DNA from: Gammaproteobacteria bacterium
GTDB taxonomy: Bacteria > Pseudomonadota > Gammaproteobacteria > Steroidobacterales > Steroidobacteraceae
Length of the DNA stretch: 64,000 bases
Assembly: GCA_013289615.1 (NCBI GenBank)
Contig: JABCZO010000011.1
Location: forward strand, 1-64,000
Direction of reading: 5' to 3'
In this document: piece after piece, positions 1-11,413 of the stretch
Layout: each line of letters starts with the position of its first letter
Position numbering within the stretch: position 1 is the stretch's first letter
Notes under the pieces: generated by a model
The model's input: only the letters and a program-made list of their open reading frames with translations
Told to the model about the DNA's origin: nothing
Databases searched by the model: none
Program-made: the position numbers and the translations under genes

Positions 1-327
1 GGCAAATTCCTGTTCGAGCAGAACAAGAAGGCGCACTCTGCCAAGCGCAAGCAGAAGCAGATTCATGTCAAGGAAGTGAAGTTTCGTCCCGGCACGGAAG
101 AGGCGGACTACCAGGTCAAACTGCGTAACCTGATCCGCTTCCTGTCAGAGGGTGATAAGGCCAAGGTGACCCTGAGGTTCCGCGGCCGTGAGATGGTGCA
201 TCAGGACATCGGCCGCAAGCTTCTGGACCGGGTACAGGGCGACCTCGCTGCGCACAGCGTGGTCGAACAGAACCCGTTGATGGAAGGCCGGCAGATGGTG
301 ATGCTGTTTGCACCGAAAAAGAAGTGA
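1..327 (+). CDS. infC: Translation initiation factor IF-3, C-terminal part (cut by window start)
   Basis: The reading frame is open from base 1 and ends at a TGA at 325-327, so the 5' part lies outside the window. The visible 108 residues carry the end of the interdomain helix ([16 protein letters not shown]) and the C-terminal ribosome-binding domain, with the family segment [16 protein letters not shown] and the ending [10 protein letters not shown]-3 binds the 30S subunit, prevents premature 50S joining and checks initiator tRNA and start codon. The next genes are rpmI, rplT and pheST, the usual order. The identification is secure; only the start is missing. Confidence 0.97.
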   Translation, partial: GKFLFEQNKKAHSAKRKQKQIHVKEVKFRPGTEEADYQVKLRNLIRFLSEGDKAKVTLRFRGREMVHQDIGRKLLDRVQGDLAAHSVVEQNPLMEGRQMVMLFAPKKK

Positions 328-431
328 TCGCGCGGCGCGCGGCTTGACTTGAGCCGCAAGCGTGCGATCCGCGAGCAAGCGGGTGTTTCGACATCTTGCG
401 AACTCAGGCGACAATGAAGGAGTTTCAGATC
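328..431 (+). promoter_or_regulatory. Structured infC-rpmI leader, possible L20 autoregulatory region
   Basis: The 104-base gap can form a hairpin GCGGCT (339-344) / AGCCGC (352-357) with a 7-base loop. A longer-range pairing CGCAAG (356-361) / CTTGCG (395-400) overlaps that hairpin at its edge. In E. coli ribosomal protein L20 represses rpmI translation by binding a structure in this position. The sequence shows only the potential to fold; the regulatory role is inferred from that precedent. The rpmI Shine-Dalgarno AAGGAG lies at 417-422. Confidence 0.35.
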
Positions 432-635
432 ATGCCCAAGTTGAAAACCAACCGGGCCGCGGCGAAGCGTTTCCGCAAGACGGCGAAAGGCTTCAAGCGG
501 TATTCGTCCGGTCGACGCCATAACCTCGGCCACAAGGACTCCAAGCGCAAGCGCCACCTGCGCTCGGGAGGCAGCAGTCTCGTTGACAAGAGCGACGTCG
601 GTCGCCTTGCACATCTGCTGCCCAATCACAAGTAA
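432..635 (+). CDS. rpmI: 50S ribosomal protein L35
   Basis: A small, very basic protein of 67 residues beginning [17 protein letters not shown], the L35 signature, followed by the conserved [12 protein letters not shown] segment. It is a structural protein of the large ribosomal subunit. The ATG at 432 is preceded by AAGGAG; the in-frame start 36 bases upstream would add residues not found in the family and is rejected. It sits between infC and rplT and is surely co-transcribed with them. Confidence 0.98.
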   Translation: MPKLKTNRAAAKRFRKTAKGFKRYSSGRRHNLGHKDSKRKRHLRSGGSSLVDKSDVGRLAHLLPNHK

Positions 636-655
636 CAGCTAGCGGAAGTCCCAAC

Positions 656-1018
656 ATGGCAAGAGTCAAACGTGGTGTCACTGCCGGACGTCGGCATAAA
701 AAAGTTCTCGGCAAGGCCAAGGGCTATTACAACGCGCGGCGCAAAGTCTATCGCGCCGCCAAGCAGGCGGTCATCAAGGCCGGGCAGTATGCCTATCGCG
801 ACCGGCGCGCCAAGAAGCGCGAGTTCCGGGCGCTGTGGATCATGCGCATCAACGCCGCGGCACGCGTGCACGGGCTGTCGTACAGCCGGCTGATCGAGGG
901 CCTGCACAAGGCGGGGCTGGAAATCGACCGCAAAGTGCTGGCCGACCTGGCGGTCAACGATGCCAACGCCTTTGGTGTGATCGCGGAGCAGGCGAAAGCC
1001 CAACTCGCAGCGGCCTGA
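656..1018 (+). CDS. rplT: 50S ribosomal protein L20
   Basis: A 120-residue basic protein beginning [18 protein letters not shown], with the conserved helical stretch [20 protein letters not shown] and the [16 protein letters not shown] segment, all typical of L20. L20 binds 23S rRNA early in 50S assembly and in enterobacteria also represses its own operon. It starts 20 bases after rpmI and is followed after 18 bases by pheS. Length and ends match the family. Confidence 0.98.
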   Translation: MARVKRGVTAGRRHKKVLGKAKGYYNARRKVYRAAKQAVIKAGQYAYRDRRAKKREFRALWIMRINAAARVHGLSYSRLIEGLHKAGLEIDRKVLADLAVNDANAFGVIAEQAKAQLAAA

Positions 1019-4506
<3,488 letters not shown>

Positions 4507-4511
4507 AGTCG

Positions 4512-4811
4512 ATGGCGCTGACCAAAGCTGAGATGGCCGAGGCATTGTTCAATCAACTCGGCCTCAACAAACGTGAAGCACGCGAGCTCGTGGATCTCTT
4601 CTTTGAAGAGGTGCGCGGAGCGTTGTCGCAGGGCGAGCAGGTGAAGTTGTCGGGCTTCGGCAATTTCGACCTGCGCGATAAGAATCAGCGGCCCGGCCGC
4701 AATCCGAAAACCGGTGAGGAGATTCCGATCAGCGCGCGGCGCGTGGTGACGTTCCGACCAGGTCAGAAACTCAAAGCGCGTGTCGAAGCCTATGCTGGAA
4801 GCAAGGAATAA
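4512..4811 (+). CDS. ihfA: Integration host factor alpha subunit
   Basis: A 99-residue DNABII protein ([20 protein letters not shown]). It has the beta-arm signature [20 protein letters not shown], including the Pro that intercalates in bent DNA. The heterodimer with IHF-beta bends DNA sharply and assists replication, recombination and transcription. It lies 5 bases after pheT, its standard position, and overlaps the following merR-type gene. In E. coli ihfA is also driven from promoters inside pheT, which may matter for the odd codon cluster upstream. Confidence 0.97.
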   Translation: MALTKAEMAEALFNQLGLNKREARELVDLFFEEVRGALSQGEQVKLSGFGNFDLRDKNQRPGRNPKTGEEIPISARRVVTFRPGQKLKARVEAYAGSKE

Positions 4812-5148
4812 TAACGAGTTGCCGGCGATTCCCGGCAAGCGCTACTTCACCATCGGTGAGGTGAGTGAATTATGCGGCGTCAAGCCGCACGTGCTGCGCT
4901 ACTGGGAACAGGAGTTTCCACAGCTCAAGCCGGTCAAGCGCCGCGGCAATCGCCGCTACTATCAGCGCCAGGACGTGATCGTCATACGGCAGATACGAAG
5001 TCTTCTATACGAGCAGGGCTTCACGATCGGCGGCGCGCGCAACAAGCTCACCGGTGATGAGGCGCGTACCGACATCACGCAGAGTCAGCAGATCGTGCGC
5101 CAGGTGCGCATGGAGCTCGAAGACGTGATGCGGATTTTGCGCCGCTGA
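4792..5148 (+). CDS. MerR-family transcriptional regulator (ihfA-linked type)
   Basis: A 118-residue regulator with an N-terminal MerR winged helix ([26 protein letters not shown]) and the [13 protein letters not shown] wing, then a short C-terminal dimerisation helix ending DVMRILRR. There is no extended effector domain and no Cys cluster. The ATG at 4792 lies inside ihfA, a 20-base overlap; an upstream GTG at 4780 is possible but less likely. This gene regularly follows ihfA in Gamma- and Betaproteobacteria; its targets are not known to me. Confidence 0.93.
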   Translation: MLEARNNNELPAIPGKRYFTIGEVSELCGVKPHVLRYWEQEFPQLKPVKRRGNRRYYQRQDVIVIRQIRSLLYEQGFTIGGARNKLTGDEARTDITQSQQIVRQVRMELEDVMRILRR

Positions 5149-5310
5149 ACGGCGGATGGGCGCAGGGGCGTCTGGGATATACGTGATTGGCGCAGCCGAT
5201 CAGTGTGCAGCAGGCCGGAATCGGTCCCCAACCTGCTACCAAAGGGGTATCATCTGGCAACGGCACCGCGGGACTGGCGCCGTGATCAGACAACAAGAAG
5301 TAGATGATGT

Positions 5311-5384
5311 CGGAGCGTGGCGCAGTCTGGTAGCGCACTTGCATGGGGTGCAAGGGGTCCCGAGTTCAAATCTCGGCGCTCCGA
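5311..5384 (+). tRNA. tRNA-Pro (anticodon GGG)
   Basis: A complete cloverleaf can be folded. The acceptor stem is CGGAGCG/CGCTCCG, and the D arm contains GGCGCAGTCTGGTAGCGC. The anticodon stem CTTGC/GCAAG encloses the loop ATGGGGT, giving GGG at positions 34-36. The T arm CCGAG-TTCAAAT-CTCGG has the expected TTCAA loop. The discriminator base is A and CCA is not encoded (TCA follows). The usual partner of the pheT-ihfA-merR block is a tRNA-Pro, which agrees. Confidence 0.96.
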
Positions 5385-5461
5385 TCAACAAGTTACGTTT
5401 ACGAAATTGACTGTGTCCGCCTTCGTGCCTGGGGCGACTCTCTCCCGAGAGCCGGAATCTT

Positions 5462-5827
5462 ATGGACGACACACCTTCAGCCGATCTGCCTCCGGTCGCC
5501 ATGGCGCGCGCCGCACGCCAGGCAGCGGTGGTGGCTTTACTCAGCAAGCTGCTGCCACGCCGCGCGATCCTGTCACGTCCCGAAGACACCGTTCCGTACA
5601 AATGCGACCGACTGACCGCGTATCGCACCGTACCGCTGGTGGTGGTATTGCCTGAAACCGAAGCTCAGCTGACGGCAGTCCTCAAGCATTGTTACGGACT
5701 GGGCGTCCCGATCGTCCGCATTGCATTGTGTTGGCAAATAATGGGGGAAGTCATGTCATCGACGCTGCGTGTTGTCAGTAAAAACCTCCAAGGTTCTAGA
5801 CGACACGCTGGGATACTCGACGGCTAG
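5462..5827 (+). pseudogene. Truncated glycolate oxidase GlcD-like remnant
   Basis: The first 80-85 residues match the start of GlcD-type FAD-linked oxidases (ILSRPEDTVPYKCDRLTAYR, then VVVLPETEAQLTAVLKHC and GVPIV). The next residues should be the Gly-rich FAD-binding loop (family form RGAGTGLSGG), but the sequence changes at about 5715 to unrelated residues (RIALCWQIMG) and stops at 5827. Only the N-terminal sixth of a roughly 490-residue enzyme is left, so it cannot be active. It looks like the scar of a deletion that joined a former glc operon to the lut operon. It begins 77 bases after tRNA-Pro. Confidence 0.75.
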
Positions 5828-5839
5828 GAGAGCGAATTC

Positions 5840-6625
5840 ATGCTCCAGGATTCTTCGCGGGAGTCCGCGGGCGGCCCATGCGTTGGACTGTTCGTGAGCT
5901 GCCTGGTGGATGCCATGCGTCCCGCCATCGGGTTCGCCGCAATCAATTTGTTGGAGGCGGCCGGATGCCGGGTCGAGGTGCCGCTGCAGCAGACCTGCTG
6001 TGGCCAACCAGCGCTCAATTCCGGTGACCTTGCCGGCGCCCGCCAAATCGCCCAGCACACGATCGCGTTGTTGGAGCCGTTCCAATACGTCGTGGTACCG
6101 TCCGGGTCTTGTGCGGCGACCATCCGGGTCCATTACACGGAGCTGTTTCACGAAGATCCGGTCTGGCGCGCCCGCGCGGAAGCGCTGGCCGCGCGAACGC
6201 ATGAGCTGCTCAGCTTCCTGGTGGACATCCGAGGATGGTTACCCAAACAAGTGGCTTTGCCGGCGTCCGCGACCTACCACGATAGTTGCAGCGGACTGCG
6301 CGAGCTCGGGATCCATGCTCAGCCGCGCCGCCTGCTCGCGGCGGTCGAAGGCTTGTCGCTGCGCCCGTTGGAAGGGAACGCGACCTGCTGCGGTTTCGGG
6401 GGCATGTTTTGCGTGAAATACGCTGCCATTTCGAATGCGATCGTGGCAGAGAAAGCCCAGAGCATTGAAGCCACGGGCGCCGAGCTGCTGCTGGGTGGCG
6501 ATCTCGGCTGCCTGATGAACTTGGCCGGGAAGCTGCACCGGTGTGGCTCTCGCGTGCGCGTCTTCCACACGGCTGAGATCCTCGCCGGCATGGGTGACGG
6601 CCCGGCGATTGGCGAAGCGACATGA
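5840..6625 (+). CDS. lutA: L-lactate utilisation protein LutA / LldE (CCG-domain Fe-S protein)
   Basis: A 261-residue cytoplasmic protein with two cysteine-rich CCG domains: GLFVSC plus QQTCCGQPALNSGD (about residues 14-60) and YHDSCSGLREL plus ATCCGFGGMFCVKY (about 148-200). This is the LutA/YkgE pattern. With LutB and LutC it forms the Fe-S complex that oxidises L-lactate to pyruvate. The ATG at 5840 has a good AGGAGAG ribosome site. Its stop overlaps the lutB start in an ATGA arrangement, so the genes are coupled. Confidence 0.93.
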   Translation: MLQDSSRESAGGPCVGLFVSCLVDAMRPAIGFAAINLLEAAGCRVEVPLQQTCCGQPALNSGDLAGARQIAQHTIALLEPFQYVVVPSGSCAATIRVHYTELFHEDPVWRARAEALAARTHELLSFLVDIRGWLPKQVALPASATYHDSCSGLRELGIHAQPRRLLAAVEGLSLRPLEGNATCCGFGGMFCVKYAAISNAIVAEKAQSIEATGAELLLGGDLGCLMNLAGKLHRCGSRVRVFHTAEILAGMGDGPAIGEAT

Positions 6626-8037
6626 GCGGCGCGCGGGAACGCCTTAGCTTCGATGCGCGTGTGCGCGACGCACTCGCCGATCCGTTGCTGAAAGTCGCGA
6701 TCGATCGCACCACCGGCAACGCGCGCACCAAGCGCGCCGCTGCGATGGCCGCGTGGCCCGGATTTTCTTCGGCGCGCGAGCTGGGTCGAGACATTAAGGA
6801 CCATGTGATCGCTCATCTGGATCACTATCTGGTCCAATTCGAGCGCAACGCACGGGCGTCAGGCGCGCAGGTTCATTGGGCCCTCAGCGGCCCCGAAGCC
6901 TGTGACATTGTCGTGGCCATCTGCCGTAAGGCCGGCGCGCGAACCGTGACACGCTCCAAATCCATGCTAGGCGAGGAGATCGGGCTGCCGCATGCGTTGC
7001 AGGAAGCCGCGATCGAGAGGGTTGAGACTGATTTGGCCGAGCACATCATTCAGCTGGCCGGGGATCCGCCCTCGCACATCATCTGGCCGGCGCTGCACAA
7101 GACGCGCGAGCAGGTCGCGGAGCTGTTTCATGCCCATCACCACGATCCCGGCACGCTCGACAGCATCGAAGCGATGGTGGCCAGCGCCCGGCGGGAACTG
7201 CGCGGCCGATATCTCGCGGCTGATGTGGGTATTTCCGGTGCCAATTTTTTGATTGCCGACACGGGCGCGGTCTGCACCGTCACCAACGAGGGTAATGCCG
7301 AACTGACCACGACGCCGCCTCGCGTGCACATCGTTACGGCCGGCATAGAGAAACTGGTCCCGTCCTGCGCCCATGCCATGGCGATGTTGCGCCTGCTGGT
7401 TCGATCGGCCACCGGTGCGGAGCTAACCCAATACACGACCTTCCATTGCGGCCCGAAGCGCGCCGGTGACCTAGACGGACCCGCCGAGTTTCATATCGTG
7501 CTGATAGATGGCGGGCGTACCCGCATGCTGGCGGAGGGGCTGGCCGAGATGCTGCGCTGTATTCGCTGCGGTGCCTGCCTGAACCATTGCGTGGTCTACC
7601 GCCAGATCGGCGGTCATGCGTATGGCTCCGTTTACCCAGGCCCGATGGGATCGGTGCTCACTCCAATGCTGGACGGGCTGCCGCAGTCAAAGGACCTACC
7701 GCGCGCCTGCACGCTCAACGGTCAGTGCCAGGAAGTCTGCCCCGTTGCCATTCCGCTGCCCACACTGTTGCGCGGCTGGCGCGACCGGATCTGGAGCACC
7801 GGGCTCGAATCCGTGACCGTGCGTCAGGGATTCGCTGTGTGGCGCTTTCTGGCGCTGCACCCGGCGCTGTATCGGCAAGCCAGCGCGATGGCTGTTTGGA
7901 TGATGGCGTGGTTCGCCCGCGGCGGCTGGATCGCACGCATGCCGTTGGCGGGCGGCTGGACGCGCTACCGTGACATGCCACGGCCGCCGCGTCGGCCTTT
8001 CATCGCTCAATACCGGCGCCGGATGCCGCGCCCATGA
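6622..8037 (+). CDS. lutB: Lactate utilisation Fe-S protein LutB / LldF
   Basis: A 471-residue protein. The LUD fold fills about residues 60-300 (SKSMLGEEIGLPHALQ; TVTNEGNAELTTTPPRVHI). A double ferredoxin region follows: the first cluster motif CIRCGACLNHC is complete. The second reads CTLNGQCQEVCP, so the position that is Cys in the usual CxxCxxCxxxCP form is Asn. The rest of the family layout is intact. It overlaps lutA and lutC by ATGA junctions. It should pass electrons from lactate in the LutABC complex; the effect of the Cys-to-Asn change is unknown. Confidence 0.93.
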   Translation: MSGARERLSFDARVRDALADPLLKVAIDRTTGNARTKRAAAMAAWPGFSSARELGRDIKDHVIAHLDHYLVQFERNARASGAQVHWALSGPEACDIVVAICRKAGARTVTRSKSMLGEEIGLPHALQEAAIERVETDLAEHIIQLAGDPPSHIIWPALHKTREQVAELFHAHHHDPGTLDSIEAMVASARRELRGRYLAADVGISGANFLIADTGAVCTVTNEGNAELTTTPPRVHIVTAGIEKLVPSCAHAMAMLRLLVRSATGAELTQYTTFHCGPKRAGDLDGPAEFHIVLIDGGRTRMLAEGLAEMLRCIRCGACLNHCVVYRQIGGHAYGSVYPGPMGSVLTPMLDGLPQSKDLPRACTLNGQCQEVCPVAIPLPTLLRGWRDRIWSTGLESVTVRQGFAVWRFLALHPALYRQASAMAVWMMAWFARGGWIARMPLAGGWTRYRDMPRPPRRPFIAQYRRRMPRP

Positions 8038-8768
8038 GCGACGCACGCAGTACGATCCTGAGTGCCATTCGCGCCGCTCTCGGCCGCCGCCGCGGCGGGT
8101 CAGCGATGGCGGACGAGGTCACCATTGCAGCCGAGGCCGAGCATCTGCGCGCCCGGGCGGATGCAACCCGGCCGGACCGCCTCAGAGGCGGCGCGGAGAA
8201 TGCATTCCTGGAGCGCTTGGTTTCTCCGGCGGTCGCGGCCACCGCCGAGCGCGTGGCGAGTCTTAGCGATTTCCCGGCGGCCGTGCGCCGTTATCTTACT
8301 GCCCAGGGCCTTGCATCCTCGGTGGCATTGCAGCCGCATCCGGATTTGCTTGCCCTCGACTGGTCCGGGATCGAGACCCACGGGCAAATTGGCATCGACG
8401 AGCCAGTCGCCGTCGGACTCGCGCTGGGGGCTATCGCCGAGACTGGGACGCTGGTATTTCACTCAGGCCCGACCTCACCCACGCTGTTCGCCTTCTTCCC
8501 AACCCATCACATCGTCGCTGTAGAGACGGGCCGCATTTGGAACTGGCTCGAGGATTATGCGGACGCTTTCGCAGGGTGTGCGCAGCCGCGCAACGTCAAC
8601 CTCATCACTGGCGCGAGCGGCACCACCGACATTGAAGGCACGCTGGTCCGCGGGGCTCACGGGCCTGGGTGGTTGCACGTCGTACTGTTCGGCAGCGCGG
8701 CGCCAAGCCCGGATCGTCCAGTTGCGACCGACCCACCGCACTTCACGTCACTGGACAACGTAAAATAA
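8034..8768 (+). CDS. lutC: Lactate utilisation protein LutC / LldG (LUD domain)
   Basis: A 244-residue LUD-domain protein, third member of the lactate oxidation complex. Family features include the DARSTILSAIRAALGRRR start, the segment GAIAETGTLVFHSGPTSPTL and the ending LVRGAHGPGWLHVVLF. No Fe-S cysteine motif is present, as expected for LutC. The start overlaps the lutB stop (ATGA). The lactate permease gene follows after 12 bases, so the four genes read as one operon. Confidence 0.93.
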   Translation: MSDARSTILSAIRAALGRRRGGSAMADEVTIAAEAEHLRARADATRPDRLRGGAENAFLERLVSPAVAATAERVASLSDFPAAVRRYLTAQGLASSVALQPHPDLLALDWSGIETHGQIGIDEPVAVGLALGAIAETGTLVFHSGPTSPTLFAFFPTHHIVAVETGRIWNWLEDYADAFAGCAQPRNVNLITGASGTTDIEGTLVRGAHGPGWLHVVLFGSAAPSPDRPVATDPPHFTSLDNVK

Positions 8769-8780
8769 CGGGAGGGCAGG

Positions 8781-10403
8781 ATGTTCCATCAACTTTTGAC
8801 ACCGGTCGAAGACAGCCTCGGTCTGTCTTTTCTGGTTGCGGTCCTGCCGGTCCTGACTGTGCTCGTCTTGCTGGGCGTGCTGCGGCGGCCGGCCTGGCAG
8901 GCGGCATTGGCCGGTCTTGTCGTCGGCCTGATCATTGCGCTGTTGCCCTGGCAGATGCCGATCGGGCTCGCCCTCCACTCGGTGCTCTGCGGCGCGACCT
9001 TCGCACTGTGGCCGGTGATGTGGATCGTCATCAACGCGCTGCTGCTTTATAACATCGCCGTGCGGTCGGGCCGGTTCGACGCGTTCCGCACCTGGGTAAT
9101 TACCAATTTGCCGAACGACCGCCGCGTGGTTCTGGTGGTGGTTGGCTTCTGCTTCGGCGCGTTGCTGGAAGGAATCGCAGGGTTCGGCACGCCGGTCGCC
9201 ATCACCAGCTCGCTGCTAATCCTGATCGGCTTTCCGTCGCTTGAGGCGCTGGTGTTCGTTCTGATCTTCAACACGGCACCGGTGGCGTTCGGCGCGCTGG
9301 GCGCCCCGGTGACGGTGCTCGGTGCAGTGACGGGCTTGCCGGCGCCTGCTCTGGCCGCGATGATTGGGCGGCAGCTGCCCGTGATTGCGCTGATCCTGCC
9401 GTTTTACGTCATGGCGCTCTACGGCGGTCGGCGCTCGGTGCGTGCGCTTTGGCCGGTGCTCCTGGTCGCCGGCGGAAGTTTTGCAATTGCGCAGTTCCTG
9501 GCGTCAAATTTCATCGATTACACGCTCACTGATGTGCTGTCCTCGCTCGGCTCCCTGATCACCACGCTACTGTTCTTGAGGATCTGGCGCCCGGCGCCGG
9601 ACCCGGCGTTCATGATCAAGGACACGCCGCTGGCGAGCGACCGTCCGGCATCGGCCGTCCCTGCCTGGCAAGGGTGGCTGCCTTGGGTGATCGTGTCGGC
9701 CACCGTGATCCTGTGGACCTCATTCAAAGTGGCCGCGCTCGGCCAGCAGAACCTTCCCTGGCCGTTACTGCACAAGGCGATCGCAATCACGCTCTACCAC
9801 GACAAGCCGTACGCAGCGGTCTGGGCCTTCCAGCCCCTAGGGACCGGAACCGCCATCTTGTTGGCGTCTATCATCACGTCGCTGTTAGTGCGCTTGTCGC
9901 CGGCAGCGTTTCTGAGCTGCGTCCGGCAGACATTGCAGCAGATCTGGCTTGCGGTAATCACGGTGATGCTCATTGTTGCCTTGGCTTACCTGATGAATTA
10001 CTCAGGCCTGTCATATACGCTCGGCCGAGGGGCCGCTTCGACCGGGCATCTATTCATTCTGTTCTCGCCATTCCTAGGCTGGGTCGCCGTGCTGCTCTCG
10101 GGTAGCGACACCTCTGGCAACGCGTTGTTCGGCAATCTGCAGGTCGTCGCCGCCAAGCAGCTCGACCTCAATCCCGTACTATTCGCCGCAACAAACTCCT
10201 CCGGCGGCGTCATGGGCAAGATGATCTCGCCGCAAAATATCGCGACCGGCGTTTCAGTGACAAACCTAAAAGGCAACGAGGGCGCGGTATTCGCCCGCAC
10301 CTTCGTACACAGCGTCGTGCTGACGATCCTGCTCGTGGTGCTGGTCGTGGTGCAGCAGTATCTTATCCCAGGGATCATTCCGAGCGCAGGCGTCATCCCA
10401 TGA
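8781..10403 (+). CDS. lctP: L-lactate permease
   Basis: A 540-residue inner-membrane transporter with about 12-14 hydrophobic segments, matching the LctP/LldP family. Signature segments are LLEGIAGFGTPVAITSSLLI, NTAPVAFGALGAPV and the late SGSDTSGNALFGNLQ plus NSSGGVMGKMISPQN. It imports lactate (and usually glycolate) with protons. A strong GGAGGG ribosome site precedes the ATG at 8781. Being last in the lut operon, it supplies the substrate for LutABC and perhaps for the two other lactate dehydrogenases in this window. Confidence 0.95.
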   Translation: MFHQLLTPVEDSLGLSFLVAVLPVLTVLVLLGVLRRPAWQAALAGLVVGLIIALLPWQMPIGLALHSVLCGATFALWPVMWIVINALLLYNIAVRSGRFDAFRTWVITNLPNDRRVVLVVVGFCFGALLEGIAGFGTPVAITSSLLILIGFPSLEALVFVLIFNTAPVAFGALGAPVTVLGAVTGLPAPALAAMIGRQLPVIALILPFYVMALYGGRRSVRALWPVLLVAGGSFAIAQFLASNFIDYTLTDVLSSLGSLITTLLFLRIWRPAPDPAFMIKDTPLASDRPASAVPAWQGWLPWVIVSATVILWTSFKVAALGQQNLPWPLLHKAIAITLYHDKPYAAVWAFQPLGTGTAILLASIITSLLVRLSPAAFLSCVRQTLQQIWLAVITVMLIVALAYLMNYSGLSYTLGRGAASTGHLFILFSPFLGWVAVLLSGSDTSGNALFGNLQVVAAKQLDLNPVLFAATNSSGGVMGKMISPQNIATGVSVTNLKGNEGAVFARTFVHSVVLTILLVVLVVVQQYLIPGIIPSAGVIP

Positions 10404-10630
10404 GTGCCGTAGAACTTGGCGACCTGGACCCAATCCAGACAGAAGAGGGAGCGATGCCCTGAAAGCCGTGCAACAGCATCACGGAGCGGCGCGAGCCACG
10501 TAACCCGCCGGCAACTTATTCCAGCGGCCACCGTCAAGCTTGCCGTGTCCGGCGGCGACCAGCCAGCGATGACAGCCAGAGCGGATTCCGCAATGAATCC
10601 GGTGTCGTAATCCCGCGACGGTAGGCGGCC

Positions 10631-10921
10631 CTAGTGTTTGAAATTCGTCGTCATACGTTCGACGGCGGCCTTCACCTCTCCCCCGGCTTTATCCATGTGA
10701 GCCTTGAACTGCGCCCAAGCGCTCTCATTAGCACCTTTCAGCTTGTAGAAGTCCTCCCACGCTTCCGTTTGTGCGGCGCGCAGTGCTTCGAGCTGTTTCT
10801 CATACTGGACCTTGGCGTTCGCCTCGATCTGCTCGGCGCCGGCTTTGAAGCCCTCGGTTTGCACCTTCCACTCGTTCAACTGCTTTTCCATCTGCACTTG
10901 ATAATCTTCCCGAAGCCCCAT
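10631..10921 (-). CDS. Small coiled-coil protein of unknown function
   Basis: A 96-residue, highly charged and almost fully helical protein (MGLREDYQVQMEKQLNEWK; QYEKQLEALRAAQTEAWEDF). It has heptad-like spacing of hydrophobic residues and no Cys, signal peptide or membrane segment. An AGGAGA ribosome site lies just upstream of the ATG at 10921, which supports a real gene. Similar small coiled-coil proteins turn up in stress contexts, but I cannot assign a function. It stands alone between the lut operon and the divergent D-lactate dehydrogenase gene. Confidence 0.7.
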   Translation of the reverse strand: MGLREDYQVQMEKQLNEWKVQTEGFKAGAEQIEANAKVQYEKQLEALRAAQTEAWEDFYKLKGANESAWAQFKAHMDKAGGEVKAAVERMTTNFKH

Positions 10922-11413
10922 GATACTTCTCCTGCAATCGGTTTATCGTTCATCGTCGCAATCGCGGCCCTATAGCCGTGAACAGGCCCGCTCGGCTCGT
11001 AGCTACTCAGTACTGAGCTGCGCGCTAGCCAAGGACCCCGTGGATACGTGACTCGCGCAAGGTCAACCGCAGCTGCTCGCACCGCGCGGCCGGCAATTGC
11101 CTTTCTTAGGCCGTCTACTTATAGGCAATTCCGACGCTGTTGTCGGTGCGTTAACGTACAGCCGGGGTGATTTCCGACGAGTGGCCCCTTCGATCGATAG
11201 AGCTTAAGCGCCCCTTGCCTGAGCTGAGCTACTTCCTCGCCAAAATGGGGCAGCACGCTGCTCTGTCGACGGGCCGCTCAACTCCTGAACGAGTTCCTGC
11301 CGTTCTCGGGCGGTACAATTTCTCCGGCGACGGTCCGGCACCACACCCCCGCGATCGGGGAGCGGCTCGACCACTCTGTAGAACAAATGTGAGCTCTTCA
11401 CAACACAGTGGTG
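10922..11413. other. Intergenic stretch, no gene recognised
   Basis: 492 bases between the start of the small coiled-coil gene and the 3' end of the large FAD/Fe-S dehydrogenase. The short open frames here overlap each other and have no ribosome sites or family resemblance. I see no RNA gene or repeat. It must contain the promoter of the coiled-coil gene near 10930-11000, but I could not pick one out with confidence. Confidence 0.4.

Noticed and set aside
12-26. TGTTC-N5-GAACA inside infC
   Set aside because: Spacing is 5, not 6, and it lies in conserved coding sequence.
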